From the NCBI RefSeq assembly GCF_004295685.1, contig NZ_AP019368.1, positions 986,001 through 1,050,000 of the forward strand: a stretch of DNA of 64,000 bases, read 5' to 3'. The stretch comes from Fluviispira sanaruensis. GTDB lineage: Bacteria > Bdellovibrionota_B > Oligoflexia > Silvanigrellales > Silvanigrellaceae. Numbering within the stretch: the first letter of the stretch is position 1; every line of letters starts with the position of its first letter. The position numbers and the translations under genes are program-made. Positions 17,489-24,643 of the stretch are shown here, one piece after another. The notes under the pieces are model-generated. The model was not told the DNA's origin. It did not search any database and was given only the letters and a program-made list of their open reading frames with translations.

Positions 17489-18154
17489 TTATCGTTTATC
17501 AAAATCAACAATTAAGGCATAACGTGTCCATCCATTTAAAACAGCACTGACTGAGTGCCATGAAAACTGTGAAATTTGAAAAGCAAAGAACAAATTGAAA
17601 TATGGGCTTACTTTTTTCACTTCAGCTTCTTCAGAAGCACTTTTATTTCGAACCTGACCGACAGAATTTCTATCATTATTTAAGATAGAAATATATTTTT
17701 TGTCATATAAAAATAATTCACCACCGAAGGATGGATTCCAATCAGGTGAAAGATAAAATATTACTGTAAAGTCTCTATTTTGATTAAAATCATTATGAAT
17801 TGGTAATCCTCGAAATGAAGGATCGAACTTATATACTTGAGGATATTTATAATATTTTGATCTTGATATATTTAAGTTAAAACTATTATAAATAAATCTT
17901 AAAAAATCATCAGAATAAACAAAGTTATAAAACTCTTTATCAGCAAATAAAGCGTAATTATATCCAGTCTTATGCAGTTTATAATTTGAAGATGGTATGC
18001 ATGAAGCTTTTTGATATAAAGATAAAGCATATTCTCTATTGAAAAAATTTTCGATATATAAGTGATTAAATGGTTTAGATTCTTGTTTAAAATTTGAGTA
18101 AATTAAAGAAGATAATTGATTTTTATTATGTTCATTTTGAATTATTTCAACCAT
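17489..18154 (-). CDS. 2OG-Fe(II) dioxygenase, prolyl-hydroxylase-like (second of pair)
   Basis: A 221-residue oxygenase of the 2-oxoglutarate/Fe(II) superfamily. Iron ligands fit H120 and D122 (GLPIHNDF) and H200 (FSWHSV); R211 (WTRYAL) would bind 2-oxoglutarate. The strand FTVIFYLSPDWNPSFGGELF is typical of the prolyl 4-hydroxylase/PKHD group. It overlaps the previous oxygenase gene by 8 bases, so it is co-translated. Ligand spacing is identical to that neighbour, implying duplication or the same fold class. Likely task: hydroxylation of a residue in the precursor peptide; the residue is unknown (its three prolines are candidates). Confidence 0.85.
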   Translation of the reverse strand: MVEIIQNEHNKNQLSSLIYSNFKQESKPFNHLYIENFFNREYALSLYQKASCIPSSNYKLHKTGYNYALFADKEFYNFVYSDDFLRFIYNSFNLNISRSKYYKYPQVYKFDPSFRGLPIHNDFNQNRDFTVIFYLSPDWNPSFGGELFLYDKKYISILNNDRNSVGQVRNKSASEEAEVKKVSPYFNLFFAFQISQFSWHSVSAVLNGWTRYALIVDFDKR

Positions 18155-18818
18155 AAAACTGTCCTGAAATTGAGCATCTCATATTATTTCCAGCATTATT
18201 TGATACCGAATTAACTTTATGCAAGGTTTTAGATTTAATAAAAATAGCACGGTCTTTTTTGGGGGGAATTGAATAATAAAACTTTTGATCATTGATTAAA
18301 TCAGAATAAAAATTATTATCAAAAAATATTTCAGAATTTTTTAATTTATCATTATTATATTTTTCTATTTTATTTGAAACTAACAACTCCCCTCCCCATT
18401 CAGTTTTCCAATTGTTATGGCAATAATAAATAAACGCACCCAATGAATAACCGTCATCGTGCCACTGCAAAGATGAATTAATGGGATAGATAAATGGTTT
18501 TAAATAATACCACTTCCAATTTTTTCCAATATATAAATCAACAAATTCGTTGTGTTTATTCAATTCATCAAATAATATATCTATAGAGAGTCCAGTTGGA
18601 TAATTATTTATAATATTTTCATGTTTATAAGTAAATGTTTTAGATTCTAATGGAGTTCCATCATTCGGATGAAAAACTTTTTTCCATTTTGAATTATTAA
18701 CAAATGTAAAATCTAAATTTTGAAAATATTTCCAAACTTTTTCACGGAGATCCTCTCCTAAAAAATTATCAATAATACAAAAATTTTTTTCTAATAAAAT
18801 ATCCTCTTTTAGAGCCAC
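18147..18818 (-). CDS. 2OG-Fe(II) dioxygenase, prolyl-hydroxylase-like (first of pair)
   Basis: A 223-residue oxygenase of the same superfamily as the next gene. The predicted Fe(II) ligands are H120 and D122 (LQWHDDG) and H200 (KTLHKV), with R214 (MRCSISG) for 2-oxoglutarate. The HxD-to-distal-His spacing equals that of the neighbour, but overall sequence identity is low, so the two probably act on different residues or steps. It overlaps the methyltransferase gene upstream by 10 bases and the second oxygenase by 8. No signal peptide, so it acts in the cytoplasm on the peptide before export. Confidence 0.85.
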   Translation of the reverse strand: MALKEDILLEKNFCIIDNFLGEDLREKVWKYFQNLDFTFVNNSKWKKVFHPNDGTPLESKTFTYKHENIINNYPTGLSIDILFDELNKHNEFVDLYIGKNWKWYYLKPFIYPINSSLQWHDDGYSLGAFIYYCHNNWKTEWGGELLVSNKIEKYNNDKLKNSEIFFDNNFYSDLINDQKFYYSIPPKKDRAIFIKSKTLHKVNSVSNNAGNNMRCSISGQFYG

Positions 18819-19672
18819 TTTACATTTACCTTTTTTTCTTTAGATTTATAAGATATATTCAAAGTCTTATTCTTTTTTGAATTTGGAATATAGACATATG
18901 AATGACACCAATGTGTTGTTTTGGAAAAACAATTTGATGATAACACTGTTTCATCATCAAGATAGGCATCAAAATAAAAATGAATAAGATTATACTTACA
19001 ATCTCCATCAGGAATTAATTTAATATTAGTTGAAAATGAACTGTCATGATCAACACCAAAGGTATATTCTTTGATTAAAAATGGTGTAGATATTTTATTT
19101 TTAATACAATCATTAATTATTGATGTTCTTATTTTATTCGAAAATAAATTTTTTAAATCTTCTGTAGATTCCTTTAAATAATCATATTTTGAAAAATTAG
19201 AAATAATGCTATTTAAATAAATTTCGACTCTTTCAGAATTTAAAAACTGGTAGTATAATTTTAATTTTTTAGGGACAATGCTTGAAATGGATTTATGTCT
19301 CTTGTAAAAATCATGAGTGAGTTCTACAATATTCTCTTCTGGACCAAGAAGTCCTATTGTTTCTGTTACTAGAATATTAGGCTTAACATCAGATATACAG
19401 ACTTCATAAGATGATTTATTTATGCATTTAACATTGCTCCATTTCTGAGTTAAAAATTTCTCTGAAAATTCTGAAGCGTCTTTAAAATATTCTATTGAAT
19501 ATACTTCTTTTGCGCCAATTTCTAAAGCAAATGATGATAATAATCCAGTACCCGTTCCAATATCAACCAGAATAGTTTCTTTGTTAACTTTTCTTTTTAT
19601 GACTTCTTTAAATAAATTACATCTACTTTCATCCGCAAGCATTCTATTGTGGTATAATATTTGCATATCCAT
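18809..19672 (-). CDS. PRMT-like protein arginine methyltransferase in a peptide-modification operon
   Basis: A 287-residue class I SAM methyltransferase carrying the specific hallmarks of protein arginine methyltransferases rather than of generic small-molecule enzymes. These are the N-terminal HNRMLADESR (PRMT HxxMLxDxxR), SAM motif I VDIGTGTG (36-43), a double-E loop around E104 and E112/E113 (ETIGLLGPEE), and a THW loop at 253-255 in the C-terminal beta half. PRMTs are mostly eukaryotic; bacterial ones are rare. It lies 10 bases after the tetrapyrrole-methylase-fold gene. The predicted precursor has exactly one Arg (R24), the obvious candidate substrate. Arg specificity is inferred, not shown. 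Confidence 0.8.
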   Translation of the reverse strand: MDMQILYHNRMLADESRCNLFKEVIKRKVNKETILVDIGTGTGLLSSFALEIGAKEVYSIEYFKDASEFSEKFLTQKWSNVKCINKSSYEVCISDVKPNILVTETIGLLGPEENIVELTHDFYKRHKSISSIVPKKLKLYYQFLNSERVEIYLNSIISNFSKYDYLKESTEDLKNLFSNKIRTSIINDCIKNKISTPFLIKEYTFGVDHDSSFSTNIKLIPDGDCKYNLIHFYFDAYLDDETVLSSNCFSKTTHWCHSYVYIPNSKKNKTLNISYKSKEKKVNVKWL

Positions 19673-19682
19673 GATATAAACT

Positions 19683-20459
19683 CTATGAATGTTTTAAATT
19701 ATTGAGGTATTTAAAATCAATATTTTTTGGTTTTTCAGCTTGAATGTACAATGTGGAAGAAAAATTAATATATTTTCTCATTTCTTCAATATTTTTTAGC
19801 TGAGTACTATAAATTATAGATTTATCATTATTAATTGTGAAATTAGATCCACTAGAGACTAAATTTATTACTTTATCTTCTTGATAAAAATTTAAAAGTT
19901 TAAGTTTTAAAATTTCCAAATTATTATCTTTTGAGGGATCCCTGTACCATGCTTTTCGAGTTCCGACAGAGCATATATGATAAAGGAAAATATCTAATTG
20001 GGGATCAATTTGAATATTTAAAAGAACAAATCTGTTCGCATCCAATAACATAGAACCACGTGCAATGGGATCTCTAGCTAAATCAATCATCATCCAATCA
20101 AAGCTTGATACTCCAGGAAAAGCATTTACTTTATAATTGTATTTATTTTTTTGTTTTAAAAGCATGCTAACAATAGTTACCCCAATCATGGGATGACCTG
20201 GAATTGCGAGAGATACTTCTTCATATTCTTTTTTTGTTTCAATTATATAATTTAATATCCTGTCATAATTTTCTTGATCAGCATTTCCATTACTATATAA
20301 ATATAAAATATTCTCATTTATAATTAACATTTCTTCTAATTTTTTAGAAATTGAAGCTGAGGCAAGTGTTAAAACTTTTGGAGATTCTTGTAATTTATTT
20401 TTTGCGGCAATAGTTAAATCTAAATCAGGGTCCAGACCAACACCAATCACGTTTATCAT
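19683..20459 (-). CDS. tetrapyrrole-methylase-fold, borosin-type peptide N-methyltransferase (split form)
   Basis: A 258-residue SAM methyltransferase of the tetrapyrrole methylase fold. It lacks corrin/porphyrin pathway context and instead matches borosin alpha-N-methyltransferases (OphMA, SonM). The GxGxxP-like start is VIGVGLDPDLDL, the GHPG equivalent is AIPGHPMIG (85-93), and FPGVSSFDWMMIDLARDP (114-131) mirrors the borosin GVSAEDYMFADLGFDP stretch, followed by ICSVG. There is no C-terminal substrate tail, so it would act in trans on a separate peptide, like split borosins. The catalytic Arg of OphMA's RxxxY motif is not obvious (DQENYDR region, 61-67). Encoded 103 bases after the peptide gene. 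Confidence 0.78.
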   Translation of the reverse strand: MINVIGVGLDPDLDLTIAAKNKLQESPKVLTLASASISKKLEEMLIINENILYLYSNGNADQENYDRILNYIIETKKEYEEVSLAIPGHPMIGVTIVSMLLKQKNKYNYKVNAFPGVSSFDWMMIDLARDPIARGSMLLDANRFVLLNIQIDPQLDIFLYHICSVGTRKAWYRDPSKDNNLEILKLKLLNFYQEDKVINLVSSGSNFTINNDKSIIYSTQLKNIEEMRKYINFSSTLYIQAEKPKNIDFKYLNNLKHS

Positions 20460-20498
20460 TTCATTTCATCCATAATATTTACTATTTTCAAAATTATA

Positions 20499-20546
20499 AA
20501 ACACATACAAGACATTAATATTAAAAATTATATCCCATATGTGTTA
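20499..20546 (-). promoter_or_regulatory. inverted repeat between precursor and enzyme genes
   Basis: AACACATA (20500-20507) pairs with TATGTGTT (20538-20545) across about 30 bases. Hairpins placed between a peptide gene and its enzymes often keep the short precursor message abundant. No T tract follows, so it is not a clear terminator. Confidence 0.3.
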
Positions 20547-20562
20547 AAATAATTAGTATTAT

Positions 20563-20688
20563 TTATTCGTAATCTTCTAATATGTCTTGAATATCTTCCG
20601 GAATGGCTGCAAGGCATCTTGGACCAAATTCAAGGGGTTCGTCATTTGCAAGACTATCGCTTATATCAGAAATGTTTTTTTCAACCAT
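20563..20688 (-). CDS. candidate RiPP precursor peptide, 41 residues
   Basis: A short gene with an excellent ribosome site (AAGGAGA, 20696-20702, 7 bases before the ATG) heading the modification operon. The peptide is very acidic: it starts MVEKNISDISDSLANDEP, has a less acidic middle LEFGPRCLAAIP (residues 19-30), and ends EDIQDILEDYE. It contains exactly one Arg (24), one Cys (25) and three Pro (18, 23, 30). It lacks a signal peptide. The helix-prone acidic N-terminus looks like a leader; whether the core is the middle or reaches the C-terminus is unclear. No homolog is known to me. Function as substrate of the four downstream enzymes is inferred from context. Confidence 0.75.
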   Translation of the reverse strand: MVEKNISDISDSLANDEPLEFGPRCLAAIPEDIQDILEDYE

Positions 20689-20870
20689 AATTAAATCTCC
20701 TTCAAAAGGTTAAATTAAATTTGTAAAAGTAATGCAATAATATTTATTAAAAATAACAAAAATTAATAATACATTTTTTATTTTTCAAATTCAATATTTT
20801 TAAATATTATCTTTGTTTTAAGCTATAAGTTTAAAATATTAAATAAAAAAATACAAACACTTAAGAAATA

Positions 20871-20916
20871 TACCGGCCGGTAAATATTAATTACAGTTAT
20901 TCTTTAATTTTGTCAA
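20871..20916 (-). promoter_or_regulatory. promoter with overlapping 12-bp palindromic operator for the island operon
   Basis: On the minus strand a perfect -35 hexamer TTGACA (20916-20911) is followed 15 bases later by TGTAAT as a -10 box. The perfect palindrome TACCGGCCGGTA (20871-20882) falls about where transcription would start. This GC-rich dyad stands out in otherwise almost pure A/T DNA and resembles TetR-type operators. No regulator gene is adjacent, so the repressor would be encoded elsewhere. The short spacer lowers confidence in the -10 choice. Confidence 0.5.
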
Positions 20917-21229
20917 TAGATAAATACTGAATAAGCGCAGTCCGAAAAGTTTCTTCCAAAGAATAGATACCCAAAAGATTAAAGTGATTTTAAAAAGTAA
21001 AATAGAAGAAAATTTTATAAATTAAAATTCTTTGTGTAAAAGGTATGCAGCACTTCATCTATACTTGAAATAATAAAAGAGTGTTGCATATGCCAAAGAT
21101 AGTAACTCATTTTAATTAAACTTTAAAGAGACTTCTTAAGAAAAAATTAGCGACGCAACTTCTAAGGAATCTTTCTATAATTTTGCTCTTTTTAATGGAT
21201 ATTAGAGTAAATTTAACATCAATGGAATT

Positions 21230-22140
21230 GAAATGTAGCCCAAAAAACGTATAACAAACTTTCAGAAAACTTAATTCGAATGGAATAATGAATCTTTTAG
21301 AAAAGCCGCGTACTGGTAGAAAAAGTTTGTTAAACCCGATTGGATTTTGAAATTAAAAAGTCAGTTTATTTTACAAAATTCTTAGGAATAGCATGCAAAA
21401 GTTTTTCATGTTAAAATTATAAAAAATCTTATATATAAGAATAATGGTAAGAAGTTTAGCAGATCTGGCATTTATTAATTTTGCAATAAAATAGGTTTAA
21501 GAAAAGTCAAACCGAGACCAGTGCACGTTAAAAATGATCCAAAAGTTATTGCAGAATGGAGAAAAAATTTTCCTAAAGTTTTAGATTAAGAAAAAAATAA
21601 GTTTCTGGATAAAAAAGTTTTTCAATATTATCAAAATGAAATTAGATATTGACAAGAGACAATCACTTCAGGAATTTGGAGTGCAAAAGGGATTCGCGCT
21701 GAGTATAAAAATGAAAATAATTATTTAAATTCATGGATATATGGAGCAATAAATATTAATACTGGTAAAAGACTCAAATTAGTTCTGCCAACTTTAAACA
21801 GTGAAAATATGCAGATAATTTTGAATATTTTCTCAGGAAAAAAAAAGAGAAGTGAACATGTTCTAATGATATTGGATGGCTCAAAAGCGCATAATAATTG
21901 TAAGATTGTTGTTCCGAAAATTATTACTTTACACTTTCTTTCTCTCTATATGCCTCAATTAAATCATATTGAAAGATTGTAGTGTTACTTAAAAAACAAA
22001 TCATTTATCATTTAGATTATACAAAAAAATAGATAATATTATTCAAGCTGGGAGAAATGTATGGGATAAATTAACCGATGAAATTTTCAAATCCATCGGA
22101 TTTTCTCAATTAAAAAAACGATGTGTGGAACATTTTTAAT
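21230..22140 (+). pseudogene. degenerate IS630-family transposase
   Basis: Pieces of an IS630-type DDE transposase are recognisable across several frames with many stops. They are MNLLEKPRTGRKSLLNP near 21290 (the GL-KPRSGRP linker), KPRPVHVKNDPKVIAEWRKN then FQYYQNEIRY (first acidic motif, 21500-21650), LMILDGSKAHNN (second, about 21870) and LYMPQLNHIERL (third, about 21960). No intact frame or clear terminal repeats could be defined. The rest of 20917-22260 holds no gene I can support. It forms the right edge of the island carrying the peptide operon. Confidence 0.8.
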
Positions 22141-22266
22141 GGACGGCGAGTTATATAAAAAAACTCCAATAAATATTTTTTAATCCATGGTGAGGCGCAT
22201 AACACTGGGCAGAAATATAAATTATGGAAATAGATGGGAGGAATGATTGATTCCCATTACAGTTAT

Positions 22267-23262
22267 TTATACTGGAAAGAGTTCCGAAGCTTTGTAGGAG
22301 CTTCTGACTAAAGGACCTGCTGCAACGGCTTTAAAACCAAGTTCTTTCGCACGCGTTTTCCAGTACTCAAATTCTTCGGGATGGACGAAACGCTTCACGG
22401 TCAAGTGTTTCGTTGTTGGTTGTAAGTATTGACCAATCGTTATGATTTCTGTGCCAGCTTGGCGCAGATCACAAAGAGTTTCTTCTATTTCAGCGAAATC
22501 TTCGCCCAGCCCAAGCATAATAGCACTTTTTGTGTACATACCTTTAGGCCCAATTTTTAAAGCATTTTCAAGAACTTTAAGACTTTGGTCGTATTTTGCC
22601 CGTGCGTCGCGCACGCGTGGGCTTAAGCGCCGAACGGTTTCAACATTGTGGGCAAAAACATCAAGGCCGCGGCCTGCATGGACAACCTGTTCAATACTTT
22701 CAATCTGCCCTCTGAAATCCCCGGCGAGAATTTCGACTTTGGTTCGAGGGTTTTCTTTATGAATCGCTAGAATTGTTTCGGCAATGTGGGCAGCACCTCC
22801 GTCTGGAATATCATCTCTATCAACCATAGTAATAACAGCATAGTTGAGATTCATCATGCGAATGCTTTCAGCAACTTTGTATGGTTCCTCTTTGTCAAGC
22901 AGCCCCCCAGGGTTGCCTGTTTTAATATGGCAGAAGCGGCAGCCGCGCGTGCAGACATCCCCTAAAATCATAAAAGTAGCGGTGCCAGTGTTCCAGCAGC
23001 CAGATATATTAGGACATTTTGCTTCTTCACAGACTGTGTAAAGCTTTTTCTCTCTGAGATCTTTTTTAATATTAAACAGGACTTCCCCACCCGTTAGGCC
23101 TACTTTGAGCCATTGAGGTTTTAGGGGGCGCCCTGTTTTTGGATGAATTTCGGGTTCAATGGCAAGAGCGGCAAGCTTTGCATAAATTTCTTTACGGCTT
23201 TCAAGACTGTCTAGCAGATTTTGTGGGGTGTAATTTTGATTTAAATTGATTTTCTCTGGCAT
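22267..23262 (-). CDS. lipA: lipoyl synthase (radical SAM)
   Basis: The 332-residue enzyme that inserts two sulfurs into octanoyl groups on lipoyl domains of pyruvate and 2-oxoglutarate dehydrogenases and the glycine cleavage H protein. Both [4Fe-4S] sites are complete: auxiliary Cys78, 83 and 89 (CEEAKCPNISGCW) and radical-SAM Cys104, 108 and 111 (CTRGCRFC). The closing RSSYKASELF holds the conserved Ser that ligates the auxiliary cluster. The ATG at 23262 is chosen for GGAGAG upstream; a longer frame to 23307 lacks a ribosome site. lipB is not adjacent. Confidence 0.97.
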   Translation of the reverse strand: MPEKINLNQNYTPQNLLDSLESRKEIYAKLAALAIEPEIHPKTGRPLKPQWLKVGLTGGEVLFNIKKDLREKKLYTVCEEAKCPNISGCWNTGTATFMILGDVCTRGCRFCHIKTGNPGGLLDKEEPYKVAESIRMMNLNYAVITMVDRDDIPDGGAAHIAETILAIHKENPRTKVEILAGDFRGQIESIEQVVHAGRGLDVFAHNVETVRRLSPRVRDARAKYDQSLKVLENALKIGPKGMYTKSAIMLGLGEDFAEIEETLCDLRQAGTEIITIGQYLQPTTKHLTVKRFVHPEEFEYWKTRAKELGFKAVAAGPLVRSSYKASELFPV

Positions 23263-23364
23263 ATTTGCACTCTCCAAAAGACCTATGGCACATTCGACGT
23301 GGCACATTCAGTTTATCCGTAACAGTGTGCACAAATTAATGCAAACTACTTAAGGGCAATCCTC

Positions 23365-24459
23365 ATGTCGAGAATTTCTAGTCTTGAAATGCAGTTAGCG
23401 AATGTAAAATCATTATTAAGAACGATGTGTGATGCGGTACATGCTGGCTTGCAAACTTTGGTACAGCATTTTGAACATCCAAATACCAATCGATTGATCA
23501 AAATAGTCGTTCTCGACTCGGAAATAGATAATCTCGAGCGCGCCATAGATGCTTCTATATTACAAGTTTTTGCAACGCAGCAGCCATTGGGATACGAGCT
23601 GCGCTTGGCTTATGCTTGCGCAAAAATTGCCCACCATGTTGAGCGCATAGGAGATGCGGTTGAAAGTTTGGCGAGACAACTTGTCAACGGTGACGTACCA
23701 GAACAAAAAGAGATTTTTTTGGAAATGCTGTTAGATACGAAAAATTTATTCGAGCGTTCGTACACAGCCATGTTCGATGGTGATTTGTCATTGATTCAAG
23801 AAATTCATATTTTAGATGATAAAGTTGACTTAAAACAAAGAGAATTAAATCTTATAGCAAAAAATATTTTAAAAAAAGCTAATAAAAAAAGTATAGAAAA
23901 AGCGCTTAAAATAATTAGTATGAGTTCAAAATTGGAAAAGATTGCGGATTTATGTTGTAACTGGGCAGAACAAATAGATTTTGCAGAAAATGGCATGGCG
24001 AGAAGAACACTGAGAAAAAGAAAATATCGTTTGGTATTTATTGATAATATTGGTGGAATGATAGCAAGTCTCGTTGCGTCATTTTTATACAAAAATGTGA
24101 AGGATATTGTTGAGCTTTCTGTTATAACAACTCAATCGATAAAATCAAATAATATTCTTAACTTTACAAATTTACTCGTTGATTACGAAATCACCCCGCA
24201 AATTTTTCCTATTGCAAGAATAACAACTGTAAATTGGAATAATTGTTTGATGTTAATTAAACTAGGTAAATTTGAACTATCAGAAGAAGAATCCGACATA
24301 GTTCCCAATAAAACCGTTCAGATTCACTGGCCCGAAATTATGATCGATCCGATTGATATAGAAAATGATCCAAAAAAATTCAAAGAGTTTGCAAATGTTC
24401 TCACACGTAGAACAAATCAACTCGCGCAAATAATTGCACGAACACAAGAACAAAATTAA
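23365..24459 (+). CDS. PhoU domain protein with C-terminal ArsC/LMW-phosphatase-like domain lacking the catalytic Cys
   Basis: A 364-residue protein. Residues 1-215 are a PhoU module of two three-helix bundles (LYSEIDNLERAID-like VVLDSEIDNLERAID; HHVERIGDAVESLAR; KLEKIADLCCNWAEQ), the cytoplasmic regulator of phosphate uptake. Residues about 225-364 look like the low-molecular-weight phosphatase/arsenate reductase fold. RLVFIDNIGGMIASLVASFL replaces the usual FVCTGNSCRSQMAEA loop, so the CX5R nucleophile is gone, while IHWPEIMIDPIDI resembles the ArsC HWPFPDP end. It would be a binding rather than catalytic domain. No pst genes are adjacent. Divergent from lipA. Confidence 0.75.
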   Translation: MSRISSLEMQLANVKSLLRTMCDAVHAGLQTLVQHFEHPNTNRLIKIVVLDSEIDNLERAIDASILQVFATQQPLGYELRLAYACAKIAHHVERIGDAVESLARQLVNGDVPEQKEIFLEMLLDTKNLFERSYTAMFDGDLSLIQEIHILDDKVDLKQRELNLIAKNILKKANKKSIEKALKIISMSSKLEKIADLCCNWAEQIDFAENGMARRTLRKRKYRLVFIDNIGGMIASLVASFLYKNVKDIVELSVITTQSIKSNNILNFTNLLVDYEITPQIFPIARITTVNWNNCLMLIKLGKFELSEEESDIVPNKTVQIHWPEIMIDPIDIENDPKKFKEFANVLTRRTNQLAQIIARTQEQN

Positions 24460-24499
24460 TATAAAAAACTATGACAGCGGAAATTTTTATCATTAAATA

Positions 24500-24514
24500 G
24501 GTATATTATTTGCA
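24500..24514 (+). promoter_or_regulatory. weak sigma-54-like promoter before the AMIN/TPR gene
   Basis: GG (24500-24501), exactly ten bases, then GC within TTTGCA gives the -24/-12 spacing of sigma-54 promoters. The -12 side is good, the -24 side (AGGTA) poor. A separate palindrome TTGACACGTCAA lies at 24527-24538. It would suit a flagellar operon, but the match is marginal. Confidence 0.3.
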
Positions 24515-24643
24515 TTAATAAACAATTTGACACGTCAAAATTTCACATTCTGACAATTTTCAGACTGACATAATAGAACATCTCTCAGGTAAACTACAAG
24601 AAATGAAATTTATTGACTCGTATTTATTTTGGGGGGAGAAGAG

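Noticed and set aside
20461-20562. Second small peptide gene between the precursor and the N-methyltransferase
   Set aside because: No start codon with a ribosome site and no open frame of useful length on the minus strand.
21230-22140. Intact insertion sequence next to the peptide operon
   Set aside because: Many stops and frame shifts across the IS630-like reading; no terminal inverted repeats could be defined.
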